Notes: generated by a model not told the origin, from the sequence alone. A stretch of DNA of 64,000 nt from Paracoccaceae bacterium (GCA_020832445.1 JAFIEO010000008.1:1-64000); one strand, 5' to 3'. Counted from the first letter of the stretch, positions 8,591 to 18,108 are shown. Numbers and translations are program-made.

Positions 8591-9457
8591 ATGCCCACCT
8601 TCACTGCGCTGACAACCCTTCACACATCGGATGCGGCCTATGCCCTGTCCGAAGCCATGGAAAACATGGAACCCGAACCCACCGGCGTGGGCGTGTTTGA
8701 ATTGGAGGATGGCTCCGGTCTGTGGGAAGTTGGCGGGTATTTCACCGAAACACCTGACGATATTGAACTGACATTGCTGGCCGAAGCCTTTGGCGCGAAA
8801 CCCTTTGTTGTGACCGAATTGCCGGAAATCGACTGGGTGGCCAAAGTCCGCCGCGACTTGTCCCCCGTCGAGGCGGGGCGCTTCTTCGTCTATGGCAGCC
8901 ATGATGCCGACAAACTGCCCGAGGGCCGCGTGGGCCTGCTGATAGAGGCGTCCATGGCGTTCGGGACCGGCCATCACGGCACCACGCTGGGGTGTTTGCG
9001 CGCGCTGGACCGGCTGGACAATGACGGGTTTCGCGGCAAATCCGTGGTGGATATCGGCTGCGGCACGGCGGTTCTGGGCATGGGGGCCGCCAAAATCTGG
9101 CCCGATCCGGTGCTGGCCAGCGATATTGACGAAGTCGCTGTAGAAGTTGCACTGGCCAATATCGCTGCAAATGATCTGCAAACCCGCGTGCATTGCGTGG
9201 AAGCGACAGGGTTTGACCACCCCGACCTGCAAGCCCGCGCCCCTTTCGATCTGGTCTTTGCCAATATCCTGATGGCCCCGCTGATTGATCTGGCCCCCGA
9301 CATGGGCAAGCTGACCGCGGCGGGCGGGCACGCCATTCTGTCGGGGCTGCTGGTCGAGCAGGCCGACAAGGTGCTGCAAGCCTATGTAGATGCAGGTTTT
9401 TCCCTGCACCACCGCGAAGATATCGGTGACTGGGCCACGCTGACCCTGATCAGATAG
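8591..9457 (+). CDS. prmA: Ribosomal protein L11 methyltransferase PrmA
   Basis: This 288-residue SAM-dependent methyltransferase trimethylates ribosomal protein L11. The N-terminal substrate-recognition domain spans about 1-100. The methyltransferase domain follows, with MAFGTGHHGTTLGCL (PrmA signature), motif I VVDIGCGTAVLGMGAAK, and the FDLVFANILMAPLIDLAPDM motif that is diagnostic for PrmA. It lies 168 bp downstream of msrA behind the long inverted repeat, so it may have its own promoter. Confidence 0.95.
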   Translation: MPTFTALTTLHTSDAAYALSEAMENMEPEPTGVGVFELEDGSGLWEVGGYFTETPDDIELTLLAEAFGAKPFVVTELPEIDWVAKVRRDLSPVEAGRFFVYGSHDADKLPEGRVGLLIEASMAFGTGHHGTTLGCLRALDRLDNDGFRGKSVVDIGCGTAVLGMGAAKIWPDPVLASDIDEVAVEVALANIAANDLQTRVHCVEATGFDHPDLQARAPFDLVFANILMAPLIDLAPDMGKLTAAGGHAILSGLLVEQADKVLQAYVDAGFSLHHREDIGDWATLTLIR

Positions 9458-9574
9458 CCCCGATCACCCCTTCCAGATTTCACCCTGAACCTGCCCCATT
9501 TTCGCCGGATTGAACGTTTACATTCTGTTTATCAATACAGGCTAAAATGGCGGCAAAAGTTCAGGAACAGTGAC

Positions 9575-9991
9575 ATGAGCGTGGAACAGCACGATGATTT
9601 CAGAAAACGGCGCTCTGACATCATCAAGACCCATTTGCGCAATGACCCCAAGATCAGGGCAGCCCGTCGCCGTATGCGCGTCCGCTTCATGTTGGGGATT
9701 GCCAGCTATACAGTTGTTCTGGCAGTCACTTTGATATTCGCCAAAAGCGTGACGATGGCCATGCATGACGCAAGATCGTATCGACTGATGGTCGCGCCTG
9801 TCATTCGTGACCTTCCCGACACTCATATCGGCTATACCCTGCTGATGCCCGACCCGATCAGCACGAAGATTGCGGCATTCCTGCGGCCCTATATCAATGC
9901 AGGCACCCGCGAACATCACGCAGGCGGGCATGGCAGTATCATGACGGATAACAGCCGGACAGTGCCTCTGTCCCTGTACGATCAGAACTGA
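9575..9991 (+). CDS. Small single-pass membrane protein, function unknown
   Basis: This 138-residue protein is not recognised. It has a strongly basic, charged N-terminus (DFRKRRSDIIKTHLRND, AARRRMRVRF), one transmembrane segment at about 40-60 (MLGIASYTVVLAVTLIFAKS), and a polar C-terminal part of about 75 residues. The positive-inside rule places the N-terminus in the cytoplasm. An AGGA Shine-Dalgarno precedes the ATG at 9575. A bidirectional terminator separates it from the convergent tig gene. Codon use looks like that of its neighbours, so I take it as real. Confidence 0.7.
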   Translation: MSVEQHDDFRKRRSDIIKTHLRNDPKIRAARRRMRVRFMLGIASYTVVLAVTLIFAKSVTMAMHDARSYRLMVAPVIRDLPDTHIGYTLLMPDPISTKIAAFLRPYINAGTREHHAGGHGSIMTDNSRTVPLSLYDQN

Positions 9992-10065
9992 AATTCCACC
10001 AGCATATGCGCGCGCCCCGCGCCACGGGTGCCCGATCGGGCACGGTGGCAGGCACCCAAGACAGC

Positions 10066-10095
10066 AACAAGGCGGCCCGATGGGCCGCCTTGTTT
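10066..10095. terminator. Bidirectional intrinsic terminator between 9575-9991 and tig
   Basis: A 13-bp perfect stem (AACAAGGCGGCCC, loop GAT, GGGCCGCCTTGTT) spans 10066-10094. It is flanked by T-rich sequence on the + side and A-rich sequence on the other, so it can terminate both convergent transcripts. Confidence 0.85.
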
Positions 10096-10128
10096 AATCA
10101 CTGATACTGTTTCAACAAAGTCTGATAA

Positions 10129-11463
10129 TCAGACTTCATTCTCCAGATCTTCGATTGCCTTTTGCAAATCGTCCTTGCTGACCTCTTTTTCGGACACGGT
10201 GATCTGACCAAGAATGTGGTCGACAACCTTGTCTTCAAAGATAGGCGCGCGCAATTGTTGCTGCATCTGCGGGTTCTTCTGGATGAACTCGAAAAACTGG
10301 CGTTCCTGACCGGGATACTGGCGGGCCTGCGCAATGACGGCCTGCGTCATTTCCTGATCGCTGACTTCCACTTCCGCTTTCTGGCCGATATCGGCCAGAA
10401 GCAGCCCCAGCTTCACGCGGCGCACGGCCAGCTTGTCGCTTTCTTCGGTGGTTTCGATGTCGCCATGGCTGTGGTCGTTCTGGTCAACATCGGTCTGGCT
10501 GTCATGCCACAGCTGATGCGCGATCTGCTTGCTTTCCGCTTCGACCAGCGAGGGGGGCAGATCGAATGTGACGGCCGTATCCAGCGCATCCAGCAGCCCG
10601 CGCTTCAGGATTGCGCGCGATGCCTGCCCGTATTCCGCTTCCAGACGCTCTACGATCTGGGCCTTCAGGGCGGCCAGATCATCGGCGCCGAACTGCTTGG
10701 CCAGTTCGTCATCAATGGTGGCTTCGGCGGGGGCTTTGACTGCCTTGATGGTGCAATCAAACACCGCTTCCTTGCCAGCCAGATGTTCCGCGCCGTATTC
10801 TTCGGGGAAGCTGACGGTCACGGATTTTTCGTCACCGGCTTTCACGCCGGCAAGCTGTTCTTCGAAACCGGGAATAAACTGGCCGGACCCCAGAACCAGC
10901 GGGAAATCTTCGGCCGCGCCACCATCAAAGGGTTCGCCATCAATCTTGCCCAAGAAATCCATGGTGACCTGATCGCCATCTTCCGCAGCGCCGTCCTTGT
11001 CATCGAATTTCTGTGCCGATTTCGCCAGATTTTGCAGGGCTTCGTCCACGGCGGCATCATCTGCCTTGACCACAGGCTTTTCCAGCGAAATGCCCGACAT
11101 GTCGGGGGCTTCAATCGTGGGCAGCGCTTCATAGTTCAGCGTCACCACGACATCGTCGCCTTCTTTCCAGTCGTCATTGGTCATTTTGACGTCGGGCTGC
11201 ATCGCGGGGCGGTCGCCGCTGTCTTCAAAATGCTTGTTCATCGCGCCATCAACGGCGTCTTGCATCGCTTCGCCCAACAAACGCTGACCAAACTGCTTTT
11301 TCAGCAACGCCATTGGCACCTTGCCCTTGCGAAAGCCCTTCATCTCGACTTCGGGCTGTGCCTCGACCAGCTTTTCATTGACCTTCGCTTCAAGCTCGGC
11401 TGCGGTCACAGTAATGGTATAACCGCGCTTCAGGCCGTCGTTCAGGGTTTCGGTAACTTGCAT
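10129..11463 (-). CDS. tig: Trigger factor (ribosome-associated chaperone, peptidyl-prolyl isomerase)
   Basis: This 444-residue protein begins [15 protein letters not shown], the standard N-terminus. The ribosome-binding signature lies in [13 protein letters not shown] at about 40-55. The FKBP-like PPIase domain follows at about 150-245 ([24 protein letters not shown]), then the helical C-terminal chaperone domain. The start at 11463 is chosen on family alignment and a GAGGA Shine-Dalgarno. The longer open frame adds 44 residues with no resemblance to the family. A strong 9-bp hairpin lies in the leader. Confidence 0.96.
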   Translation of the reverse strand: MQVTETLNDGLKRGYTITVTAAELEAKVNEKLVEAQPEVEMKGFRKGKVPMALLKKQFGQRLLGEAMQDAVDGAMNKHFEDSGDRPAMQPDVKMTNDDWKEGDDVVVTLNYEALPTIEAPDMSGISLEKPVVKADDAAVDEALQNLAKSAQKFDDKDGAAEDGDQVTMDFLGKIDGEPFDGGAAEDFPLVLGSGQFIPGFEEQLAGVKAGDEKSVTVSFPEEYGAEHLAGKEAVFDCTIKAVKAPAEATIDDELAKQFGADDLAALKAQIVERLEAEYGQASRAILKRGLLDALDTAVTFDLPPSLVEAESKQIAHQLWHDSQTDVDQNDHSHGDIETTEESDKLAVRRVKLGLLLADIGQKAEVEVSDQEMTQAVIAQARQYPGQERQFFEFIQKNPQMQQQLRAPIFEDKVVDHILGQITVSEKEVSKDDLQKAIEDLENEV

Positions 11464-11484
11464 GGGCGTCCTCACATAAGGTGA

Positions 11485-11507
11485 CAGGCCGCCTGAACGG
11501 CGGCCTG
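11485..11507 (-). promoter_or_regulatory. Hairpin in the tig 5' leader
   Basis: A perfect 9-bp inverted repeat (CAGGCCGCC, loop TGAAC, GGCGGCCTG) ends about 22 nt before the tig start codon. No T-tract follows in the tig direction. It is therefore more likely an mRNA leader structure or part of an upstream transcript end than a terminator. Confidence 0.45.
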
Positions 11508-11616
11508 GGGAATTTCGGCCTGTGTAAGGGGCTGCGCGCGCAGGATCAAGCCTGATTCTGGACAAGTCATTCAGGGCAGGGCAGCAGGGCGGCAAAAACC
11601 GGCACAGAAATGGGTG

Positions 11617-12117
11617 TCAGGCACCGGCATTGCGCGCAGAAACCGCGCTGCGTTCGATCTTGTCCAGCAAAACGGCAAGCTGTGTCTTTTCGTCAGAACT
11701 TAGCGCTGCCAGCAAGGCATCTTCATGCCGGGCCAGATGCGCTGCAATTTTTTCAAACAACGCCTCGCCCGCCGGTGTCGCCCGAAGCGCATAGGACCGG
11801 CGGTCCTGTGGCACCTTGTTGCGTTTGACAAGCCCAAGCTTTTCCAGCTCATCAACCAGAAGCACCGCGCGCGAACGTTCTATATTCAACGCAAGGCATA
11901 GCTGGCTTTGGCTAAGGTCGGGGTTTTCGACAACCACATGCAATGCGGATGATGTTGTAATCCGCAAGCCGAACCCTTCGATCGCGGCCTGCGCATTATT
12001 GTGAATATGCACATAGGCGCGTTTCATCCGGTAGCCGATATAACGGCGCAGGAACGTGTCCGTTACGGCCATGCTGTCGGTTGACGCATCATCACTGGAT
12101 TTGGAACCATCGGGCAT
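11617..12117 (-). CDS. MarR family transcriptional regulator
   Basis: This 166-residue protein has the MarR winged-helix plan. Helical dimer segments flank a DNA-binding core (DLSQSQLCLALNIERSRAVLLVDELEKLGLV) and a wing with the typical DRRSYALRATPAGEALF. The ATG at 12117 is preferred because AGGGGGG lies 4 nt upstream. An ATG at 12144 and a TTG at 12156 are in frame. A pseudo-palindrome TTGAC-TAA-GTTAA at 12174-12186 lies just upstream and may be its own operator. The gene lies behind the peptide ABC operon on the same strand, so that operon is a candidate target. The ligand is unknown. Confidence 0.88.
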   Translation of the reverse strand: MPDGSKSSDDASTDSMAVTDTFLRRYIGYRMKRAYVHIHNNAQAAIEGFGLRITTSSALHVVVENPDLSQSQLCLALNIERSRAVLLVDELEKLGLVKRNKVPQDRRSYALRATPAGEALFEKIAAHLARHEDALLAALSSDEKTQLAVLLDKIERSAVSARNAGA

Positions 12118-12173
12118 GATGCCCCCCTGCTTGATACCGGACATGGTGGCACCCAAAACCGCGCGCCGGATAA

Positions 12174-12186
12174 TTGACTAAGTTAA
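12174..12186 (-). promoter_or_regulatory. Candidate operator upstream of the MarR gene
   Basis: TTGAC-TAA-GTTAA is an imperfect inverted repeat located 57 bp before the chosen MarR start. Its half-site TTGAC also occurs in the palindrome upstream of the neighbouring ABC operon (17968-17987), although the spacing differs. Autoregulation is an inference. Confidence 0.3.
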
Positions 12187-12241
12187 CAATCCCGCATGCG
12201 CAAGGTCAATCCGTCTGGACAGCCTTGCCGCCGATTGCCCG

Positions 12242-13243
12242 TCAACTGGATGACAGCGCGCTTTCTTCCAGCAAATGGCACGCGGCGCGGCCGGTTGGTG
12301 TTGTGCGGACCGCTGGCACTTGTTGTTTGCAGATATCAACCACCAGCGGACAACGTGGATGGAATGTGCAGCCCGAAGGCGGGGTAATCGGATTCGGAAT
12401 CTCGCCCGTCACCGGTTTGCGCCGCCGCCCCGACAGGGCCAGGTCGGGCACCGCATCCAGCAGCATACGCGTGTAGGGGTGTTGTGGCTCGGTGAACAGG
12501 CGCTTTGCGTCCGCTTCCTCGACCAGCCGGCCCAGATACAGCACGCCTATGCGGTTGGCCATGTGCCGCACCACGCTAAGGTCATGACTTATCAGCAAAT
12601 AGGTCAGGCCGAATTCATCCTGCAAATCGCGCATCAGGTTCAGAATCTGCGCCTGCACCGACACATCCAGCGCGGATGTGGGTTCATCACACACAATGAA
12701 TTCGGGTTTTGACGACAGCGCGCGGGCAATGGCGATACGCTGGCGCTGGCCGCCGGAAAATTCATGCGGGAATTTTTCGGCATCGGCAGCAGACAGGCCC
12801 ACCACTTCCAGCAGGCGCCCCACCTCGCGGTTGATGTCTGCGCCGCTGGCAATCCCGAAGGTGCGGATGGGTTCGGCAATGATGGACCCCACACGCCAGC
12901 GCGGGTTCAGGCTGGCAAACGGGTCCTGAAAAATCATCTGGAAGCGGCGGCGCAACTGGCGCATGGCCGCGCCCTGTTCAAACCGCATTTCCTGCCCGTC
13001 AAACAGGATACGCCCGCGCGACGGGTCCACCAGCCCCACGATCATTTTGGCAATCGTCGATTTGCCCGAACCGGATTCGCCCACAAGGGCGAATGTCTCG
13101 CCCCGCTTGATTTCGAAATCCACATCGGCGGCGGCGGTCAGGAACTGCTTTTCCTCGCGTTCCAGAACACGGTTCAACCATGGTTTGGACACATCGAAAT
13201 AGCGGGTCAGGCCAGAAACCTGTAGCAAAGGGGTGTCAGTCAT
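12242..13243 (-). CDS. Peptide/nickel-type ABC transporter ATP-binding protein (DppF-like)
   Basis: This 333-residue ATPase is one of the pair that powers an oligopeptide-type importer. It shows Walker A GESGSGKSTIAKM, the Q-loop region FQDPFASLNPR, signature FSGGQRQRIAIARAL, Walker B FIVCDEPTSALDVS and H-loop ISHDLSVV. The C-terminal oligopeptide ABC extension carries a cysteine cluster (CTFHPRCPLVVDIC). The ATG at 13243 is chosen. It overlaps the end of the upstream ATPase gene by 8 bp, so the two are translationally coupled. It is the last gene of the operon 17888-12242. Confidence 0.93.
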   Translation of the reverse strand: MTDTPLLQVSGLTRYFDVSKPWLNRVLEREEKQFLTAAADVDFEIKRGETFALVGESGSGKSTIAKMIVGLVDPSRGRILFDGQEMRFEQGAAMRQLRRRFQMIFQDPFASLNPRWRVGSIIAEPIRTFGIASGADINREVGRLLEVVGLSAADAEKFPHEFSGGQRQRIAIARALSSKPEFIVCDEPTSALDVSVQAQILNLMRDLQDEFGLTYLLISHDLSVVRHMANRIGVLYLGRLVEEADAKRLFTEPQHPYTRMLLDAVPDLALSGRRRKPVTGEIPNPITPPSGCTFHPRCPLVVDICKQQVPAVRTTPTGRAACHLLEESALSSS

Positions 13244-14255
13244 GGGCCACCTTTTGCGTTGCGGAATCATACAGCCAGCACGAAACATGCCGCCCGTTGT
13301 CGCGGTCTATCAATTCCGGTCGGTCGGTCCGGCAGCGGTCAAACACTTTCGGACAGCGCGGGTTGAACGCACAGCCCCGCGGAATGGCGTTCAGTCGCGG
13401 CATGGAACCGGGAATTTGCGTCAGGCGGGCCGCAGTCTGTGTCAGGGTCGGAATGGACCCCATCAGGCCCGCTGTATAGGGGTGTTCGGCCGCCTGAATG
13501 ACATCGCGCACCGGCCCGATTTCGGCCACGCGCCCTGCATAGAGGACCGCGACACGATCGGCAGTTTCGGCAATCACCCCCATATCATGCGTGATCAGCA
13601 TGACAGACGCGCCACGTTCCGCGCAGATTTCTTTCAGCACATCAATAATCTGCGCCTGCACCGACACATCCAGCGCGGTGGTCGGTTCATCCGCAAGCAC
13701 CAGTTCGGGTTCCGCGCATAGGGCAAGCGCGATGACCACGCGCTGGCGCATGCCGCCCGAAAAATGATGCGGGTAATCATCAATGCGTCGCGCCGCCGCG
13801 GGAATGCCAACACGGTCCAGAAGTGCCACAGCGCGCTTGCGGGCCTCCGCGTCCGACACATCCATATGCGTGCGGATGGTTTCAATAAGCTGTTGGGCGA
13901 CCGTGTATAGCGGGTTCAGACTGGTCAGCGGATCCTGAAACACCATGCCGATACGCCGCCCGCGAATGCGGCGCATTTTCTCGCGCGGCAGGTTGTCGAT
14001 CCGTTGCCCGCGCAGCCAGATTTCACCACCCGCAATGCGCCCCGGCGGCTCCAGCAGGCCAATGATGGCGGCCCCTGTCAGCGATTTGCCGGCACCGGAT
14101 TCGCCCACCATGCCCAGAACCTCGCCCTCGGCAATGTCAAACGACACACGGTCCAGCGCGCGCAGCGTTCCGCGCCTTGTCGGGAATTCCACGATCAGGT
14201 CGCGCACCGACAGCAGCGGTGTTTTTTCAGACGGCTTTTCAATCGGGGCGGACAT
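13236..14255 (-). CDS. Peptide/nickel-type ABC transporter ATP-binding protein (DppD-like)
   Basis: This 339-residue ATPase is the partner of the DppF-like protein downstream. Walker A is GESGAGKSLTGAAI, signature FSGGMRQRVVIALAL, Walker B LVLADEPTTALDVS, and H-loop ITHDMGVIAE. The C-terminal Cys-containing oligopeptide extension is present (RGCAFNPRCPKVFDRC). The ATG overlaps the stop codon of the upstream permease by one base (TGATG), which is typical of coupled translation. Confidence 0.93.
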   Translation of the reverse strand: MSAPIEKPSEKTPLLSVRDLIVEFPTRRGTLRALDRVSFDIAEGEVLGMVGESGAGKSLTGAAIIGLLEPPGRIAGGEIWLRGQRIDNLPREKMRRIRGRRIGMVFQDPLTSLNPLYTVAQQLIETIRTHMDVSDAEARKRAVALLDRVGIPAAARRIDDYPHHFSGGMRQRVVIALALCAEPELVLADEPTTALDVSVQAQIIDVLKEICAERGASVMLITHDMGVIAETADRVAVLYAGRVAEIGPVRDVIQAAEHPYTAGLMGSIPTLTQTAARLTQIPGSMPRLNAIPRGCAFNPRCPKVFDRCRTDRPELIDRDNGRHVSCWLYDSATQKVAHD

Positions 14256-15196
14256 CAGCGCAACCTCGGGTTCAGGGCGTCACGCAGCCAGTCACCCAAC
14301 AGATTGACAGACAATGCCAGCGCCAGAAGCGTGATCGACGGGAACAGCAATATCCACCATTCGCCGGAAAACAGATATTGCTGGCCAATGCGGATCAGCG
14401 TGCCAAGGCTGGGCTGCGTGGGTGGCACACCCACCCCAAGGAAGGACAGCGTCGCTTCGGCAATGATGGCCAGCGCCAGACCGATGGTCGCAATCACCAG
14501 CACCGGCCCCATCACATTGGGCAGGATATGGCGCAGCAAGATTTTCACAGGATGCGCGCCAATCACACGCGCGGCCTGCACATATTCCTTGTTTTTTTCC
14601 ACCATCGTGGCCCCGCGCACAACGCGGGCATATTGCACCCATTCCGACAGGCCAATCGCCACAATCAGCACCCAGATGGCCATCGCCTCGCGGTAGGCAG
14701 GGGGAATGAACCCGCGCGCCACACCGAAAATCAGAAGCGCCAGCAGAATGGACGGGAAGGTCAGCTGCACATCGGCCACGCGCATCAGCAGGCTGTCCAC
14801 CCAGCCCCCGCGATAGCCCGCAATCAGCCCCAGCGTTATGCCAAGCGTCATCGCAAACAGCACCGCTGCAAACCCCACAAACAGCGAAATCCGCGCGCCA
14901 TACAGAATGGTCGAAAACACATCACGGCCCTGATTGTCGGTGCCCAGCCAATAGACATTGCCGGTGAATGCATTGGGTTCCATCGGCGGGGTAAACCCGT
15001 CCATCAGGTTCAGCGATGCGGGGTTGAACGGATCATAGGGTGCGATCAGCGGTGCAAATACGGCCCCAAGGATAAGGATCAGCGACACCACCGCCGCAAC
15101 CACAGCCACAGGTGACTGGCGGAAGGAATAGGCAATATCGCTGTCCCATGCGCGACCAAATCGGCCAGTAGGGCGCGGTTTGTGTAACTCGGTCAT
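14255..15196 (-). CDS. Peptide-type ABC transporter permease (DppC-like)
   Basis: This 313-residue inner-membrane permease has an N-terminal cytoplasmic segment, a first helix at about residues 28-50, the conserved HLGTDNQGRDVFS-type motif (LGTDNQGRDVFSTI), and five further helices. The EAA loop, which contacts the ATPases, is GATMVEKNKEYVQAARVIGA. The ATG at 15196 is chosen for its AAAGGA at 8-nt spacing. Another ATG at 15202 is close to the same site. It lies 13 bp after the DppB-like gene. Confidence 0.92.
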   Translation of the reverse strand: MTELHKPRPTGRFGRAWDSDIAYSFRQSPVAVVAAVVSLILILGAVFAPLIAPYDPFNPASLNLMDGFTPPMEPNAFTGNVYWLGTDNQGRDVFSTILYGARISLFVGFAAVLFAMTLGITLGLIAGYRGGWVDSLLMRVADVQLTFPSILLALLIFGVARGFIPPAYREAMAIWVLIVAIGLSEWVQYARVVRGATMVEKNKEYVQAARVIGAHPVKILLRHILPNVMGPVLVIATIGLALAIIAEATLSFLGVGVPPTQPSLGTLIRIGQQYLFSGEWWILLFPSITLLALALSVNLLGDWLRDALNPRLR

Positions 15197-15209
15197 GGGC
15201 ATGGTCCTT

Positions 15210-16196
15210 TCAGTGACCTGCCGCGCTGCGGTCCAGCCGCAGGCGGGGGTCAACCAGATAATACAGCAAATCGACAATCAGGTTGATCACAACAAAAACC
15301 AGCGCGATCAGCATCAGATATGCGGCCATCACCGGAACGTCGACAAACCGCACCGAATTGATAAACAGCGCCCCCACACCGGGCCACTGGAACACGGTTT
15401 CCGTGATGATTGAAAACGCGATGATGGACCCAAGCTGCAACCCCGTGATGGTGATCACCGGAACCAGCGTGTTTTTCAGCGCATGGCCGAAATTCACCGC
15501 GCGGTTTGACAGCCCCCGCGCACGGGCGAATTTGATATAATCGGCGCGCAGCACTTCCAGCATTTCAGCGCGCACCAGACGCATGATCAGCGTCATCTGA
15601 TACAGGCCCAGCGTAATGGCGGGCAGGATCAGCGACATGCGCCCGCTTTCGGTCAGAAAACCTGTGCGCCACCAACCGTCAAGGTCCACCACCTCGCCGC
15701 GGCCAAAGGACGGCAACCATTGCAGTTCGACCGCGAAAACCCATATCAGCAGCACACCAATCAGAAATGTCGGAAGCGACACCCCGATCAGCGACACGGT
15801 CATGATGGAACTGGACAGCCAGCCGCCACGGCGCAGCGCCGTGTAAACCCCGAACCCCACCCCAAAGATAAACGCCGCAATCCCCGACACCAGCGCCAGT
15901 TCCAGCGTGGCGGGCAGGCGCGACAGGATCAGTTCCATAACAGGTTGCTGAAGCCGGTAGGAAATGCCGAAATCGCCCGAAATAGCGCGGGTCACGAAGC
16001 TGAAGAACTGCACCACAAACGGATCGTTCAACCCCAGCGCATCGCGCAGCGCCGCGCGTTCGGCCAGGGTTGCTTCCTGACCCAGCATCGACACGATCGG
16101 GTCACCCACGAAACGAAACAGCGAAAAAGCCACCAGCGCCACGGTCAGCATGACGATAACAGATTGCAGCACCCGTCGTAGGATGAAAGCGAGCAT
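15210..16196 (-). CDS. Peptide-type ABC transporter permease (DppB-like)
   Basis: This 328-residue six-helix permease begins MLAFILRRVLQSVIVMLTV, as is usual for DppB. The EAA loop is RAEMLEVLRADYIKFARARG. The C-terminus (FVVINLIVDLLYYLVDPRLR) is characteristic of the family. The start at 16196 has a GGAGAG Shine-Dalgarno. It is separated from the binding-protein gene by 96 bp containing an attenuator-like hairpin. Confidence 0.93.
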   Translation of the reverse strand: MLAFILRRVLQSVIVMLTVALVAFSLFRFVGDPIVSMLGQEATLAERAALRDALGLNDPFVVQFFSFVTRAISGDFGISYRLQQPVMELILSRLPATLELALVSGIAAFIFGVGFGVYTALRRGGWLSSSIMTVSLIGVSLPTFLIGVLLIWVFAVELQWLPSFGRGEVVDLDGWWRTGFLTESGRMSLILPAITLGLYQMTLIMRLVRAEMLEVLRADYIKFARARGLSNRAVNFGHALKNTLVPVITITGLQLGSIIAFSIITETVFQWPGVGALFINSVRFVDVPVMAAYLMLIALVFVVINLIVDLLYYLVDPRLRLDRSAAGH

Positions 16197-16222
16197 GGCC
16201 AAACTCTCCAAGCGGAACAATA

Positions 16223-16276
16223 GTCAGCATTGCTGACATAAACAAAGCGCCCGCGTGCCGTAAATCACGCGGGCGC
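16223..16276 (-). terminator. Attenuator-like hairpin between binding protein and permease genes
   Basis: An 11-bp perfect stem (GCGCCCGCGTG with CACGCGGGCGC, 16247-16276) is followed in the minus-strand reading direction by TTTGTTTAT, so it resembles an intrinsic terminator. A second perfect 15-bp inverted repeat (GTCAGCA-T-TGCTGAC, 16223-16237) follows. Partial read-through would give more binding protein than permease. Confidence 0.65.
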
Positions 16277-16292
16277 CCGGGTCAAGCCGTGC

Positions 16293-17888
16293 TTAGTCGA
16301 ACGTCACCGTTGTCATGCGCGGCTGGTTTTCAGGATGCACATCCAGCGTGATTCCGTCACGCATGGCATAGGCCAGCATCTGGTTATGCACATTCAGGAA
16401 GATACGTTCTTCCATCACTTCTTCCCAGATTTCGGCGATCACGGCATCGCGCGCTTCCAGATCGGTCATGGTTGCCAGCGACTGGATCTTGGCATCCAGT
16501 TCGGGGTTCGAATAGCGCGTGCCATTGAAGGAGCCATAAGACCCTTCGCGCGTGTGCACAAGGAAATCGAACACATACTGGCTGTCGAAGGTCGGCACAC
16601 CCCAACCCAGCATGTAGAAATCCGTGTCCCAGTTCTCGATCAGCGGGAAGTGCAGCGAACGTGTCTGCGACACCAGATTGACGCGGATATTGGCGCGCGC
16701 CAGCATCCCCACCAACGCCTGACAGATCGCTTCGTCGTTCAGGTAGCGGTCATTGGGGCAGTTCAGGTCAACGGTGAACCCGTTGGGATAGCCCGCTTCG
16801 GCCACCAGTTCTGCCGCACGCGCGTAATCGGGTTCACCGAACGCGTCCAGTTCTTCGGTCCAGCCATTCACAAACGGCGGCAAGGGTGCTGCTGATGGCT
16901 GCGATTCACCGCGCATCACCACCTGACGAATGGCGTTGCGGTCCAGCGACAAGGCCATCGCTTCGCGCACTTCGGGTTTGGCGAAGGGGTTGTCTTCGGC
17001 ATCTGACGTGGCCAGACGGTCCGATGTCATGTCATAGCTGAAGAAGATGTTGCGGTTTTCCGGCCCGCGCACAACCTTGATGCCGTCTGTCTGCTCCAGC
17101 CGCGCAATGTCTTGCACCGGAACATCCTGCACCACGTCCACTTCGCCCGACAGCAGGGCCGCAACGCGGGTCGCTGCTTCGGAAATCGGGGTATAGATAA
17201 TTTCGGTCACTTCTGGTGCATCATCCCAATGCCCGTCAAAAACCTGTAGAACGGTGCGCACTTCGGGGTCGCGTTCGACCAGCATATAGGGGCCGGTGCC
17301 GTTGGTGTTGCGCACGGAATGCGCTTCTTCGCCCGCCGCGAAATTGGGCGCAACCTCGATACTGTTTTCTTCGGCCCATGCCTTGGACATGATGAAGGTG
17401 TTGGTCAGGTTCTGCACATACAGGGGCGCCGGACCGGACAGGCGCACATGCACTGTGGTGTCATCCACGGCGGTCACTTCTTCCACTGCGGCGTGCAGGG
17501 CGGCCATGCCCGATGGCGGTGTGCGCGCGCGGTCAAGCGAGAAGACGACATCTTCTGCGGTCATGGGCGTGCCGTCATGGAAGGTGACACCTTCGCGGAT
17601 CTGGAACACCCAGATTGTGTCATCTTCTTCGCTGATGCCCCATTCAGTGGCAAGGCGCGGGGTCAGGCTGCCATCAACCGCGCGACCGACCAGCGTTTCA
17701 TAGATATGGTGGTTCAGCGTATGGGTCGGGCCTTCGTTCTGGCTGTGCGGGTCCAGCGTCAGCGCATCGCCAACGCGCGCCCAGCGCAGTGTTTCGGCAT
17801 TGGCCGCACCGGCAACAGCCAGCGTAAGTGCAGCGGCCCCCAGCATCAGACGCGCGCGAACCCCCGTCTGGTTGAGTTTTATCGACAT
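16293..17888 (-). CDS. Peptide-type ABC transporter periplasmic substrate-binding protein (SBP_bac_5)
   Basis: This is a 531-residue cluster C solute-binding protein. It has a Sec signal peptide (GVRARLMLGAAALTLAVAGAANA, cleaved after about residue 34) and begins mature as ETLRWARVGDALTLDPHSQ. Family segments include VFQIREGVTFHDGTPMTAEDVVFSL and ALSLDRNAIRQVVM. The start at 17888 has a GGGAGA Shine-Dalgarno. It leads the five-gene operon. The cognate ligand, whether di- or oligopeptide or another compound, cannot be read from sequence. Confidence 0.93.
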   Translation of the reverse strand: MSIKLNQTGVRARLMLGAAALTLAVAGAANAETLRWARVGDALTLDPHSQNEGPTHTLNHHIYETLVGRAVDGSLTPRLATEWGISEEDDTIWVFQIREGVTFHDGTPMTAEDVVFSLDRARTPPSGMAALHAAVEEVTAVDDTTVHVRLSGPAPLYVQNLTNTFIMSKAWAEENSIEVAPNFAAGEEAHSVRNTNGTGPYMLVERDPEVRTVLQVFDGHWDDAPEVTEIIYTPISEAATRVAALLSGEVDVVQDVPVQDIARLEQTDGIKVVRGPENRNIFFSYDMTSDRLATSDAEDNPFAKPEVREAMALSLDRNAIRQVVMRGESQPSAAPLPPFVNGWTEELDAFGEPDYARAAELVAEAGYPNGFTVDLNCPNDRYLNDEAICQALVGMLARANIRVNLVSQTRSLHFPLIENWDTDFYMLGWGVPTFDSQYVFDFLVHTREGSYGSFNGTRYSNPELDAKIQSLATMTDLEARDAVIAEIWEEVMEERIFLNVHNQMLAYAMRDGITLDVHPENQPRMTTVTFD

Positions 17889-17967
17889 CGAAATCTCCCT
17901 GTCATGTGGTGACATCCCGTTTCGGTGATTTGCACACCGTGTCGGGGACTGACGGAAGGCTGGATAA

Positions 17968-17987
17968 AATTGACCAAAGAGTCAATT
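17968..17987. promoter_or_regulatory. Palindromic operator candidate upstream of the peptide ABC operon
   Basis: AATTGAC-CAAAGA-GTCAATT is a perfect 7-bp inverted repeat with a 6-bp spacer. It lies 80 bp before the binding-protein start, in an otherwise featureless 220-bp region (17889-18108). The position suits control of this operon. The bound regulator is unknown; the MarR protein at 11617-12117 is one candidate because its own upstream region shares the TTGAC half-site. Confidence 0.5.
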
Positions 17988-18108
17988 CACCTTTTCCGTT
18001 TTGCACCACTTCCCCAAGGTCAGGGCGATTAATTTTCATACATGCCGGATCATTTCACTACGCAGGCGAAATCGGCAGGCCGCGGGACGGCCCGCCGATG
18101 GCGCGGCG

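Noticed and set aside
10098-10334. 78-codon open frame on the minus strand near the tig 3' end
   Set aside because: It lies almost wholly inside tig in another frame and crosses the terminator region; no homology or ribosome-binding site.
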